Below are positions 29,020 through 38,835 of a DNA stretch of 48,750 nt, piece after piece; within the stretch, counting starts at the first letter, position 1, and each line of letters starts with the position of its first letter. The stretch comes from Akkermansia muciniphila (GTDB taxonomy: Bacteria; Verrucomicrobiota; Verrucomicrobiia; Limisphaerales; SXTU01): NCBI GenBank assembly GCA_945874145.1, contig CAMCFN010000031.1:1-48750 (forward strand). Direction: 5' to 3'. The position numbers and the translations under genes are program-made. The notes below the pieces were generated by a model. That model saw only the letters and a list, made by a program, of their open reading frames with translations. It did not search any database and was not told where the DNA came from.

Positions 29020-29244
29020 GTGCCCCCGGATGTTCTCATCTTCTGCTACGTGACGTTCCTGATGGGAGCGATTGCGGCGCTCGGCGCGCTCTCGGAGCGC
29101 CGCCGCCGCCGCTTTGAACCGGAACCCACCGAAGACAACCTCTTCCGCTGCCGCAAGTGCAGCTACGTTTACACCGATGACTCCGACGTGGAACTCTCCC
29201 GCTGCCCGCAATGCGGCCTGTCGAACGAAGCGGTGGAATTTTAA
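29020..29244 (+). CDS. Small membrane-anchored zinc-ribbon protein
   Basis: This 74-residue protein has one N-terminal membrane helix (DVLIFCYVTFLMGAIAALGAL), a basic stretch (SERRRRRF) and a C-terminal zinc ribbon with CxxC...CxxC (FRCRKCSY and SRCPQCGLS). It starts with GTG 2 bp after the TonB-like stop, so it is the fourth gene of the ExbBD operon. I do not know a function. The topology places the ribbon in the cytoplasm by the positive-inside rule. Confidence 0.7.
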   Translation: MPPDVLIFCYVTFLMGAIAALGALSERRRRRFEPEPTEDNLFRCRKCSYVYTDDSDVELSRCPQCGLSNEAVEF

Positions 29245-29308
29245 GGCCAGCGTTCTGTAATCAGTGGCTCACGGCCCACTGAACACTGACTACTGAATAC
29301 TTGCCCCT

Positions 29309-30877
29309 TCAACTCCCCGTCTTCACCTCGACCACGTCGTGCGCGCCGGCTTCCTTCATGCCGGCGGGGCTGACGCGGATGTAACGGGCGCGCTGGCGCA
29401 GCTCGGACAAGTTCGCTGCGCCGAGGTAGCCCATGCCGGACTGGATGCCCCCGATGAGCGTGGCGAGCGTGCGCTCCAATGGGCCGGCGACTTCCTTCAA
29501 GGCCTCGACGCCTTCCGCCGCGACTTTGCGCGTGGCATCCGCCGTGGCATGGCCATAGCGCGCGGCGGAACCAGCCTTCATCGCGGCCAGGCTGCCCATG
29601 CCCCGGTATTGCTTGTAGAGTTTGCCACCGATTTCAAGGATTTCGCCCGGCGCTTCCGCACAGCCTGCCAGCACACCGCCGCAAATCACCGCCTGCGCCA
29701 AGGTCAGCGCCTTCACGATGTCGCCCGACTTGGTGATGCCGCCGTCGGCGAGGATGGTGACACGTTTCTCCGCCGCCGCCCGCGAGCAGACATAAAGCGC
29801 GGTCATCTGAGGAATGCCCACGCCCGCCACAACGCGCGTGGTGCAGATCGAACCGGGCCCCTGCCCCACCTTGATGATGCTCGCGCCACTGTCCGCGAGG
29901 AAACCAACCCCGGCCGCGCTGGTCACGTTCCCGGCGATGATGGGCAGCTTGGGAAAGGCATCGCGCAGCATCTTCACGGTGTCCCCCACGCCTTTCGTAT
30001 GACCGTGCGCCGTGGACACCGCCACGGCATCAAGGCCGCGCTCTACCAGCGCCCCGACGTGAGTCAGGATGCGGTCGCGATCCAGCTCGCCAAAGGCGTT
30101 GCGCGTGGCGCTCACCGCCGCGCCACAGACGAGGCGGAACTGCGCGTCGCGCGCCGGCTTGAACTGCGCCGCGCGCTCGGAGGTGATGCGCTCGATGTCG
30201 CTCATCGTGAAGAGGCCGCGCAGCCGGTCCTCGTCGTCCACCACGAGCAGCTTGTGGATGCCGGGGTGGTCGTTGAAAAACTTGTCCGCCGCCGCAATGG
30301 GGTTCTTGCCGAGCCGCTTTTCCGTGAGGGTGAAGACTTGGTCGCGCGGCGTCAGCGCCTCGGCCACCTTGCGCTTGGCGTAACGCGGCTTCACCACGCT
30401 GCCGGAGAGCAAGCCCAGCAGCTTGCCGTGTTCATCCACCACCGGAAAGGTGCTGAAGGAAAAGCGCTTTTCCTCGATGCGCGCCAGCACGTCGCCGATG
30501 AGCTGATCCGGCAAAACCTTGATGGGCTCCTGGATCAGGCCATGCACGTGATTTTTCACGCGGCCCACCTCCTGCAGCTGCTGCTTCTCCGGCATGTTGT
30601 AGTGGATGAGCCCGAGCCCGCCATTCAACGCCATCGCGATGGCCATGCGCCCCTCGGTCACGGTGTCCATGTCCGAGGAGATGACCGGAATGTTGAGTTG
30701 GAGGCCGTCCGCGAGCGTGGTGTCGAGCTGCGTGTCGCGAGGGAGGATTTCCGAGTAAAGCGTGGCGAGCGTGACGTCGTCGTAGGTCAGCGCGGTGCCG
30801 GACTGGTTCGGAAAAAAGCGTTCCGCCGACTGGTAGAACTCAGCATCGAGGGAATGGGCGGCGTTGGAATTTGCCAT
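29309..30877 (-). CDS. guaB: IMP dehydrogenase
   Basis: GuaB oxidises IMP to XMP, the first committed step to GMP. The protein has 522 residues. [18 protein letters not shown] opens the barrel, and a CBS pair (about 100-225) is inserted as usual. The catalytic Cys345 is in [18 protein letters not shown]. The IMP-binding [15 protein letters not shown] and flap [12 protein letters not shown] are present, with the flap Arg replaced by a slightly divergent [11 protein letters not shown] segment. ATG 30877 starts the recognised protein. The 211-bp gap upstream holds no gene. Confidence 0.96.
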   Translation of the reverse strand: MANSNAAHSLDAEFYQSAERFFPNQSGTALTYDDVTLATLYSEILPRDTQLDTTLADGLQLNIPVISSDMDTVTEGRMAIAMALNGGLGLIHYNMPEKQQLQEVGRVKNHVHGLIQEPIKVLPDQLIGDVLARIEEKRFSFSTFPVVDEHGKLLGLLSGSVVKPRYAKRKVAEALTPRDQVFTLTEKRLGKNPIAAADKFFNDHPGIHKLLVVDDEDRLRGLFTMSDIERITSERAAQFKPARDAQFRLVCGAAVSATRNAFGELDRDRILTHVGALVERGLDAVAVSTAHGHTKGVGDTVKMLRDAFPKLPIIAGNVTSAAGVGFLADSGASIIKVGQGPGSICTTRVVAGVGIPQMTALYVCSRAAAEKRVTILADGGITKSGDIVKALTLAQAVICGGVLAGCAEAPGEILEIGGKLYKQYRGMGSLAAMKAGSAARYGHATADATRKVAAEGVEALKEVAGPLERTLATLIGGIQSGMGYLGAANLSELRQRARYIRVSPAGMKEAGAHDVVEVKTGS

Positions 30878-31088
30878 GCCATTTAATGCCCGGCACGGGA
30901 CACGGCTGGCAAGAAGCAAGTGTTCAGCCCGAACTTCGCAGTAGAGAAATCCGATGGCGCGCTGACCTTGCGAGGAACCCGGCAATCATGCCGCAGCAAG
31001 CCTTGGCTGGAAAAGGGCGCCCGGAGAACCACCGCCTGACGCAGGTTGCGGCGACCTGGAGACCGCGCTCCACTTTAGGCAAGCCGGC

Positions 31089-32168
31089 TCAGAACGCGTA
31101 GTTCAGACCCGTGTTCAAGCTCATGATGCCATCAAGCTGCAGGTTCGCGGCCTTGCCCTGCACGGCAGAGCGTGAGTTGCCCGCATACTGGTAAGCCAGC
31201 CCCAGTTCCCAGCTCCACGCCTCGCTGAGCCCCACGTAGAGGTTCAGCTTCGCGACGCCGCTGAAGAGCCAGTCGCCTTGCGAGATCCGGCCGGAGCGCG
31301 TCGCCGTCACCACGGCGGGCACCACAACGGTTTCGGTGAAGCTGTAGGTGGTGTCCGCATACACGAAGCCCAAGCCGCCGCCCAGGGTCAGCGAGACGCG
31401 CTCATGCAGCGGGAACTCGATAAACGGGCCGATGTTGAAGCCGTAGAGCGAGCCTTCCAGCTTGTTGTTCACCGTGCCGGTCGCCGCAACCGGACCCACG
31501 GTCCGCGAGGCGGGCACATCCGGCAGCAGGGGGCCGGCGGCGGCGAAGCTGCCCGAGTAAGGGGCCAGCGGCGGCAGCACGACGCCCGGGGCGTATTTGT
31601 CCGTCGTGAGGCCCACCGTGCCGGCGAGCGATCCGGAATCGCGCTGGCTCAGCCCAAGGTGGCCGAAGGAGACCAGCAAACCCACGTTGGCCCGGCGCTT
31701 CTCGGAGATGTGGAAGCGGCCCAAGACCTCCTCATAGACCAGTTCGAAGCCCGGCAGCATCTTGTCCCGGCTGCTCCGCGTCGTGCCATCGGCCAGCGAG
31801 TTCACCGCGTGGAAAGCCAGCGAGCTGGCCCCCAAGAACGGTGCGGCCGGGTCGACCGCCGTGTATTGGGCGTTGTTGTTGTAACCCCAGTTCCACGTCA
31901 TGCCGCCCGCGTTGCCGCTGATGTCCCGGAAGACAAAGCCATCGTCGTAAGTCCGGTTCACGCCGGGCACCAGCGCGCCGGGGTTGCTCACCGTGGCGCT
32001 GGTGAAGTCCGTCTTGATGTTGAAGTTAAAGGTGGCCTTGAGGGAGATGCGGTTGCGCCGTTTGAGCATCGCATCACTCTGGTCCAACGCGGGGAACCGT
32101 TCCTGGGCGACCGCCGGGCCGCCGACACACGCCAAGCCGACGAGTCCGAAGCAAATTTTGGGTTTCAT
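31089..32168 (-). CDS. Probable outer-membrane beta-barrel protein
   Basis: This 359-residue exported protein has a signal peptide (MKPKICFGLVGLACVGGPAVA) and then alternating polar/hydrophobic strands. Examples are RISLKATFNFNIKTDF, YGFNIGPFIEFPLHERVSLTLGGGLGFVYADTTY and SWELGLAYQYAG. The C-terminal strand ends in aromatic Phe (LNTGLNYAF), the barrel assembly signal. The number of strands looks like 10-14. It starts 14 bp after the stop of the giant Ig-repeat gene, so it is probably co-transcribed with it. Its function, pore or partner of the giant protein, is unknown. Confidence 0.75.
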   Translation of the reverse strand: MKPKICFGLVGLACVGGPAVAQERFPALDQSDAMLKRRNRISLKATFNFNIKTDFTSATVSNPGALVPGVNRTYDDGFVFRDISGNAGGMTWNWGYNNNAQYTAVDPAAPFLGASSLAFHAVNSLADGTTRSSRDKMLPGFELVYEEVLGRFHISEKRRANVGLLVSFGHLGLSQRDSGSLAGTVGLTTDKYAPGVVLPPLAPYSGSFAAAGPLLPDVPASRTVGPVAATGTVNNKLEGSLYGFNIGPFIEFPLHERVSLTLGGGLGFVYADTTYSFTETVVVPAVVTATRSGRISQGDWLFSGVAKLNLYVGLSEAWSWELGLAYQYAGNSRSAVQGKAANLQLDGIMSLNTGLNYAF

Positions 32169-32182
32169 TTAGCGAAAAGAGC

Positions 32183-35100
32183 TCAGGGCACTTGCAGCAG
32201 GCGATAGAACCGGGAACCGGCCGCTGTCGGGAGGCTCGTGGTGCGGGGCGGGCCGGTGTCCACCCATTGCAGACGCCCGCCGGTCCCAGCCACGCCGGGG
32301 AACGAGGTCTCATACGGCCCCGCCACGCTGGAGCTGTATTGGATGTAATAGGTCTTCCCAGCCGAACTCGTGAAATCGAGTTTGAACCGGCCCAGATGGA
32401 ATTCCAAACGGTCCGGGGTCAGGATCGTCCCCGCAGGGACGGTTGGATAACCAGACGTGACCACCTCCACCACCAAGCGGGGATTGGGCTTGGTCACACG
32501 ATCCGAGACGTAGTATTCGACGTTCAAGGGGAAGCTGCCCGCCGGCACGATGGCACTTGGAATCAAGACATAAGGCACCCCGTTGTTCGTGCCCGTGGCG
32601 TTGATCAAGCGAATGGCGTTCCCCAGCGAATCATTGCCCAGGTCGAAGAAGGAAATGCGCAGGAAGGTCAGCGAACTGACACTGCCCGCCGGGTTGATGA
32701 CGGGCAACGCCTCCTCCGTCGCGCCCGTCTGCGAGCGAAGCGTGTAATCGGTCAGCGATTTCAAAATCACCGCCCCACTGATGAAGTAGGAAGGCAACGG
32801 AGCGCCGGTCGTGCTCAACACCTGATTGGCCACGGGAGTCCCCTGCAGCATCAGGCTGGCGATGCTTTGGGTGACGCCGGCCGCGACCGTGAAGTTGAGG
32901 AACACCACCACATTGCTGCCCGTGGTGAAGCTTTGCCCCGAGGCCAGCGCGAGGTCGAAGCCAATCAAACCTTGGGCCGCTGCGTTGGTCGCCGCGAGCG
33001 TCGCCCCGACGGGCGAAGCGGTCACGCTCACGAAAGTGAGCTTGTTGACGTCGTAGGCAACGCTGGCCGTCACGCGATTCTCGCCGCCTTCAGCCAAAAG
33101 CGCGACGGGGACGGCAACGGCGGTTCCCGGCGTGAAGTTGGTCGCGGCTGACGTCACCTGAGTGCTGACCACCTGCACGGTGCGCTGGGTGAACGCCAGC
33201 GTCACGGTGACACTGGTGGCGCTGCCGTCGGTGTTCGTGACCTTCACCAAGTAGTTTGCCACGTCAGCGGCCGAGACGTTGGTCAGGGTCAGGGTGAGGT
33301 TGGTGGCCCCGGAAATGGTCACCCCGTTTTTGCTCCATTGATAATTGAGCGTGGGCCGGCCGATGGCCCCCACGAAGAACGTCACGTTTTCCCCGACCAG
33401 CGGAGCAGCCGACACCGGCTGCACCACGATGACCGGAGGATCGAGGACAGTGAGCGTCGCGTTGGAGCTGGTCGCAGTGCCGTAGGGGCTCGTGATCACC
33501 ACCGAGTAAAGGCCGGCCTGATTGGTCTGGACGTTCGTCAGAGCAAGCGGGTTATTCGTGGCCCCGGCCAAGGCGCCGCCGGCGAACAGCCACTGGTAGG
33601 TGAACGGCCCATCTCCGCCCGCCGCGACGGCGAAGGAAGCATTCGTGCCCTTCAGCACGGTCAACGACTGCGGATGGGAAGCCACAAACGGAGCGGTCTT
33701 CACCGTGAGCGTGGCATTCGAGCTGGTCGCGGTGCCGTAGGGATTGGTGACCACCACAGAGTAATCGCCCCCTTGATTGGGCTGCACCCCGACGAGCGTC
33801 AGCGTCGGACTGGTGGCACCCGCGATGGCATTGCCATTTCGCCGCCACTGATAGGTCAGGGTCGGATCACCACCCGCAAGCACGGCGAAGCTGACGGTTA
33901 GACCGGCGTTCACGGTCTGCGACAACGGCTGCGTGATAATGAAGGGTGGGACGCGGACGGTGAGCAACGCGTTCAAGCTGGTGACGGAGCCGTAGGGATT
34001 GCTCACGACCACGGAGTAATTGCCAGCCTGATTCGTCAGGACACCGGTCAGCACGAGCGGATTGTTCGTCGCTCCCACCAGATTCGCCCCACCCAAGCGC
34101 CATTGATACGACAGGGGCGCATCGCCCGTCGCGGTCACGCTAAAGGTGGCGTTGCTGCCTTGGATGACGGTCTGCGGCTGCGGTTGGCTGGCCCCGACGG
34201 CAATGGCCGGCGGCAAATGCACCGTCAGTGCGGCGTTGGTGCTAGTCGCCGTGCCGAAGGGGTTGGTCACCACGACGGAGTAAAGCCCGACTTGGTTCGC
34301 CTGCACATTGACCAGCGTGAGGCTCGCCGCGTTCGCACCGGCAATCGTCGCTCCGTTGAACCGCCACTGATACGCCAGCGTCGGAGCGCCGGTTGCGACC
34401 ACGGTGAAGGTGGCGTTGCTGCCCAAGACCGTGGCGAGCGGCTGCGGATGCGTGATAATGGTGGGCGGCACGTTGACGGTGAGCGCCGCGTTCGAGCTAG
34501 TGACGGAACCGTAGGGGCTGGAGATCACCACCGAGTAAAGGCCGGCGTCATTAGTCACGGCACTGGCGAGGCCGACGCTGGGAGCCGTGGCCCCTGTAAT
34601 ATTCACCCCGCCGAAGCGCCATTGATAGGTGAACGGCCCGTCGCCGCCGGCGGTGACCGAGAAAGACGCCGGGCTGCCCACCAGCACCGCGAGTGACTGC
34701 GGCTGCGAGGCTACGAACGGCGCGGTCTTCACGTCCAGCGTCGCGTTGCTGCTTGTCACGGAGCCGTAGGGATTGCTCACTACCACGGAGTAGAGGCCAA
34801 GCTGGTTCGTCTGCACGGCGGTAAGTGTCAACGTTGCGGCGGTCGCGCCAGGGACATTCACGCCGGTGATCCGCCACTGATAAGTCAGCGTCGGGTCGCC
34901 ACCCGCGACGACCGTGATGGACGCGTTGCCGCCGGTCAAAACAGTCTGAGTTGCCGGAGCGGGCTGCGTGACGATGAAGGGCGGCACGCGAACTGTGAGC
35001 AGCGCGTTCGAGCTGGTGACGGAACCGTAGGGGCTGGAGATTACGACCGAGTAAAGGCCGGCATCATTGGTCAGGGCACTGGCGAGGCCGACGCTGGGAG

Positions 35101-38100
35101 CCGTGGCACCTGCGATATTCACCCCGCCGAAGCGCCATTGATAGGTGAAAGGCCCGTCGCCGCCGGCTGTGACCGAGAAAGATGCGGGGCTGCCCTGCAC
35201 CACCGTCAGCGACTGCGGCTGCGAGACCACCGAGGGCGGAGACTTCACGTCCAGCGTCGCATTACTGCTTGTCACGGAGCCGTAGGGATTGCTCACGACC
35301 ACGGAGTAGAGGCCGAGCTGGTTCGTCTGCACGGCGATGAGGGTCAGGGTGGCTGCGGTCGCGCCTCCGACGTTCACGCCATTGAGCCGCCACTGATAAG
35401 TCAGCGTCGGGTCACCGCCCGCGACGACCGTGATGGACGCGTTACCGCCGGTCAAAATGGTCTGAGTTGCCGGAGCGGGCTGCGTGATGATGAAGGGCGG
35501 CACGCGCACGGTGAGCAGTGCGTTCGAGCTGGTGGCGGAACCAAAGGGATTGCTCACGACCACGGAGTAATTGCCGGCCTGATTGGTCTGCACGCCAGTC
35601 AGGACGAGCGGATTGGCGGTCGCGCCGGGAAGGTTGGTTCCGAGATACCGCCATTGATAGGTGAGCGGCGCGTCGCCAATGGCGGTGACACTGAAAGTGG
35701 CGTTGCTGCCTTGGATGACCGTCTGCGGCTGCGGCTGGCCGGCATCAAAGATGTTCGGAGGAGACTGCACCGTAACCACCGCAACCACGCTGGTCACCGA
35801 ACCGTAGGGATTGCTCACGACGACGGTGTAGTCGCCTTGCGCGCTTTCCTGCACGTTGAGGAGGGACAGGAACGGGGAAGTGGCGCCGGGAAATGTCGAG
35901 CCGTTGAAACGCCACTGATATGTAAGCGTCGGCGAGCCAGTGGCGGTGACGGAGAGGTTCAACGTCGTGCCCTGCGTTAGCGTCTGCGACACCGGCGGAA
36001 CGATGATGCTGGGCGGCAGAAGAACGGTGAGGGTGGCGTTGGAACTGGTGGTGCTGCCACCCGAGTTGCTGATCACCACCGAATAGAGGCCCTCCTGAAC
36101 AGCGAGGACGTTGGTGAGCGTGACACTGGTATTGGTGGCCCCCGCGATGCTGACGCCGCCGAAGCGCCATTGATAAGTGAGCGGCGCGGTGCCGGTGGCG
36201 TTCACGCTGAAGGTGGCGTTCTGGCCCTGCACCACCGTGAGTGACTGCGGGTGCCCATCGGGCCCGCCGCCATTCGCTCCCGGCGTGATGGTCGGCGGGG
36301 TCAGCACAGTGAGCGTGGCGTTGGCGCTGGTGGCGGTGCCGCCCGCGTTGCTGATGACAACCGAGTAAAGGCCGGCTTGCGACGGGACAACATTAACAAG
36401 GGTGAGCGAGGTGCCGTTTGCACCGGGAATGTTCACGCCAGCGAAGCGCCATTGATAACTGAGCGGCGCAGTGCCGATGGCGTTGGCACTGAAAGTCGCG
36501 TTCTGGCCTTGCACCACCGTGAGGGATTGCGGCTGGCCGTCAGGGCCGCCACCGCCCGGACCCGGTGTGATCATCGGCGGGACGAGCACGGTTAGGGTGG
36601 CGTTGGCGCTGGTCGTGGAGCCGAAAGGGTTGCTAATGACGACAGAGTAGAGGCCCGCTTGTGTCGTCTGCGTGTTCGTCAGCGTGACCGAGGTGTTGGT
36701 CGCACCTGGAATGTTCACGTCTGCGAAGCGCCACTGGTAGGTCAGCGGCGCGCTGCCGATGGCGTTGGCGCTGAAGGTCGAGTTCTGCCCCTGCAGCACG
36801 GTCAGTGATTGTGGTTGGCCGTTGGGGCCGCCGCCGTTGGGGCCGGCGACGATGGCCGGTGGCGAGGCGACTGTCAGCGTGGCGCTGTTCGTCACCGCCC
36901 CGAACCGGTTCGATACGATGATGGTGTAAAGGCCCCCGTCCGTAAGCTGGATGTTGTTCCGATTCAGCGTCGGATTGGTCTGGCCCGGCAGTGCTGCCCC
37001 GCCAAAGAACCACTGGTAAAACAGCGGCGCGGTTCCCCCCGCCACCACGGTAAAGGCCACGTTCGCCCCGATCACGTTGGTGAGCGAGACGGGCGGCGTC
37101 ACAAAGAACGGGAAAGTCCCCAGCGTCAGCAAGGCGTTGGAACTCGTAACCGACCCCGCCCCGTTGCTGACCGCCACCGAGTAGAGCCCCTCGTTGACCG
37201 CCTGTGCATTGGTGATCGTGAGGGCGGTGTTCGTCGCGTTGGCAATGGGGTTGCCATTGAACCGCCATTGATAGGCCAACGGCGCGCTCCCGCTGGCGGT
37301 CACCGCAAATGTCGCGTTCGACCCGGTCGGGATGAACACATCCACAGGATTGGACACCACCAGCGGCGGCGTCGGATCCGCCGTGTCCAGCCGGTTGATG
37401 TGAAACGCCTGAAATCCATTTACCGTATTAAAGGATCCCACCACGACCAACTTCCCCTCCAAGTCCGGCGCAATCCCATTGATCACCCGCGGATTGCCCA
37501 GCTCATCCGTGATCCCCGTCCCCGGGTTGAAAGTCAGATCGTGGGTCCCATTGGCATTCAACCGCGCCACACAGTTGCGGCTCACCCCGTTAATAAATGA
37601 GAACACCCCGCCGAGCAGGATTTTCCCGTTGGCCTGTAGCGTCAGGCCCCGCACGTCCGAATTCACGTCGTTCTTGAAAAAGGTCTGATCCAGCGACCCG
37701 TTTGCGTTCAGCCTGCACAACCGGGAATAATCCACCTGATCGTAAAACGTGAAAGCCCCGCCAATCAAGATCTTGCCATCCGGCAGCGGCAGGATGACGT
37801 TCACCCCGCCCGAGGAGCCGAACCCCGTGTTGAAGCCCCCGTCCACGCTTCCATTTGGGTTTAGCCGCGCAATGCCTCGCTTGGTCGCCCCCCCAAAGGT
37901 CGTGAAGTTGCCGCCAACCAGGATCATCCCATCTACTTGCATATGGATAACCGTTACCGGCTGGTTCGGCCCCGCCCCAGGATCAAAACTCGTATCGAGC
38001 GTGCCGTCCGCATTCAGCCGCGCAATGAACTTGCGCGCCACCCCGGCGAAATTCAGAAACCGTCCACCGACCATGATCTTACCATCCGCCTGTATCGCCA

Positions 38101-38551
38101 AGGCATCCACCCCGTTGTCCGCCCCGGTGCCCAGCCCAGTCGTAAAGGCCGTGTCCAGCGAGCCATTATCATTGAGTCGCGCCACGTAGCGGCTGCTGGT
38201 GTTGCCCACGGAAGTGAAATTTCCTCCAATCACCACCTTCAGGTCAGGCTGCAGCGCCAGCTCATTCACCGGGGAGCCCACACCGGGTGACGCAAAACTC
38301 GGATCAAACGCCCCCGTCGGGCCCAACCGCGCAATCCGTAACGCCGTATTCCCATTATACCGGTCAAAGAATCCACCAATGTAGATCTTCCCGTCATTGG
38401 TCCGCACCTGCACTGCCAAAATTGCATCGTTGGCCGCCGTCCCCGCTGCCAAAGTAAAGTTCGGATCCACATCACCAGGGACGGCCCATAGCACGTCGGG
38501 GCCCCCGGCTAGCAGGAGGAGCAGAGCCGCTACAAGTCGTGGCACAGCCAT
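32183..38551 (-). CDS. Giant exported protein: delta-60 repeats, 16 Ig-like domains, cohesin-like domain
   Basis: The protein has about 2122 residues from ATG 38551, which begins a signal peptide (MAVPRLVAALLLLLAGGPDVLWA); the frame also has ATGs at 38638 and 38662. Seven delta-60 repeats (residues about 30-390, pattern DGKIxxGGxF...ARLNxxGxxDxxF) probably form a beta-propeller. They are followed by 16 consecutive Ig-like domains of 84-94 residues (about 394-1783). Each has YQWRFxG, a LTLTNVQ-like strand and GLYSVVVSN. There are no Cys pairs, so the fold is stabilised by the Trp core. A cohesin-like domain (about 1784-1925, VAVPVALLAEGGENRVTASV...LNFTVAAG) and a C-terminal domain ending SRFYRLLQVP follow. 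It is likely a surface adhesin or carbohydrate/polymer-binding protein. Confidence 0.88.
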   Translation of the reverse strand: MAVPRLVAALLLLLAGGPDVLWAVPGDVDPNFTLAAGTAANDAILAVQVRTNDGKIYIGGFFDRYNGNTALRIARLGPTGAFDPSFASPGVGSPVNELALQPDLKVVIGGNFTSVGNTSSRYVARLNDNGSLDTAFTTGLGTGADNGVDALAIQADGKIMVGGRFLNFAGVARKFIARLNADGTLDTSFDPGAGPNQPVTVIHMQVDGMILVGGNFTTFGGATKRGIARLNPNGSVDGGFNTGFGSSGGVNVILPLPDGKILIGGAFTFYDQVDYSRLCRLNANGSLDQTFFKNDVNSDVRGLTLQANGKILLGGVFSFINGVSRNCVARLNANGTHDLTFNPGTGITDELGNPRVINGIAPDLEGKLVVVGSFNTVNGFQAFHINRLDTADPTPPLVVSNPVDVFIPTGSNATFAVTASGSAPLAYQWRFNGNPIANATNTALTITNAQAVNEGLYSVAVSNGAGSVTSSNALLTLGTFPFFVTPPVSLTNVIGANVAFTVVAGGTAPLFYQWFFGGAALPGQTNPTLNRNNIQLTDGGLYTIIVSNRFGAVTNSATLTVASPPAIVAGPNGGGPNGQPQSLTVLQGQNSTFSANAIGSAPLTYQWRFADVNIPGATNTSVTLTNTQTTQAGLYSVVISNPFGSTTSANATLTVLVPPMITPGPGGGGPDGQPQSLTVVQGQNATFSANAIGTAPLSYQWRFAGVNIPGANGTSLTLVNVVPSQAGLYSVVISNAGGTATSANATLTVLTPPTITPGANGGGPDGHPQSLTVVQGQNATFSVNATGTAPLTYQWRFGGVSIAGATNTSVTLTNVLAVQEGLYSVVISNSGGSTTSSNATLTVLLPPSIIVPPVSQTLTQGTTLNLSVTATGSPTLTYQWRFNGSTFPGATSPFLSLLNVQESAQGDYTVVVSNPYGSVTSVVAVVTVQSPPNIFDAGQPQPQTVIQGSNATFSVTAIGDAPLTYQWRYLGTNLPGATANPLVLTGVQTNQAGNYSVVVSNPFGSATSSNALLTVRVPPFIITQPAPATQTILTGGNASITVVAGGDPTLTYQWRLNGVNVGGATAATLTLIAVQTNQLGLYSVVVSNPYGSVTSSNATLDVKSPPSVVSQPQSLTVVQGSPASFSVTAGGDGPFTYQWRFGGVNIAGATAPSVGLASALTNDAGLYSVVISSPYGSVTSSNALLTVRVPPFIVTQPAPATQTVLTGGNASITVVAGGDPTLTYQWRITGVNVPGATAATLTLTAVQTNQLGLYSVVVSNPYGSVTSSNATLDVKTAPFVASQPQSLAVLVGSPASFSVTAGGDGPFTYQWRFGGVNITGATAPSVGLASAVTNDAGLYSVVISSPYGSVTSSNAALTVNVPPTIITHPQPLATVLGSNATFTVVATGAPTLAYQWRFNGATIAGANAASLTLVNVQANQVGLYSVVVTNPFGTATSTNAALTVHLPPAIAVGASQPQPQTVIQGSNATFSVTATGDAPLSYQWRLGGANLVGATNNPLVLTGVLTNQAGNYSVVVSNPYGSVTSLNALLTVRVPPFIITQPLSQTVNAGLTVSFAVLAGGDPTLTYQWRRNGNAIAGATSPTLTLVGVQPNQGGDYSVVVTNPYGTATSSNATLTVKTAPFVASHPQSLTVLKGTNASFAVAAGGDGPFTYQWLFAGGALAGATNNPLALTNVQTNQAGLYSVVITSPYGTATSSNATLTVLDPPVIVVQPVSAAPLVGENVTFFVGAIGRPTLNYQWSKNGVTISGATNLTLTLTNVSAADVANYLVKVTNTDGSATSVTVTLAFTQRTVQVVSTQVTSAATNFTPGTAVAVPVALLAEGGENRVTASVAYDVNKLTFVSVTASPVGATLAATNAAAQGLIGFDLALASGQSFTTGSNVVVFLNFTVAAGVTQSIASLMLQGTPVANQVLSTTGAPLPSYFISGAVILKSLTDYTLRSQTGATEEALPVINPAGSVSSLTFLRISFFDLGNDSLGNAIRLINATGTNNGVPYVLIPSAIVPAGSFPLNVEYYVSDRVTKPNPRLVVEVVTSGYPTVPAGTILTPDRLEFHLGRFKLDFTSSAGKTYYIQYSSSVAGPYETSFPGVAGTGGRLQWVDTGPPRTTSLPTAAGSRFYRLLQVP
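34472..35503 (-). repeat. 516-bp tandem duplication inside the giant gene
   Basis: Ig domains 8-9 (34988-35503) and 10-11 (34472-34987) are two copies of a 516-bp unit, both exactly 172 codons. By hand count about 17 of 172 residues differ; for example VPPFIITQ versus VPPFIVTQ, and ITVVAGGDPTLTYQWR is identical. The DNA is visibly near-identical over long runs. Domains 7 and 13 also share QPQPQTVIQGSNATFSVTA, indicating older shuffling of domain blocks. Confidence 0.85.
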
Positions 38552-38835
38552 GGAAAGCCAAGCCCCACACTCGACAAGCGCGCCCCTGTTTGAGGTGCAA
38601 CGCAGGTGCGAAACCAGCCATTCGATATCGTTTTTCATTATGTTCGAGGGGACGTTATACATCCGAACCTGCGATCAGCCAAACACGGCTTACGATGCCT
38701 CAACCCCGCTGATAGGCAATCAAAGCAACGCCATCAAAGCCCACCTTTATCATTCGGCGGATTATTTGCGAGGCCATTTTCACAGAAATGAAAGTCGTGT
38801 CCAAGGCGACCAGCCACCAGCTTGGGCTTTATTTC

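Noticed and set aside
29339..30886. Long plus-strand open frame opposite guaB
   Set aside because: Same reasoning: antisense shadow of a conserved enzyme with an intact active site.
32183..38551. Regular repeats that might look like a CRISPR array
   Set aside because: The repeats are about 260 bp, coding and in frame as Ig domains; there are no short identical repeats with unique spacers.
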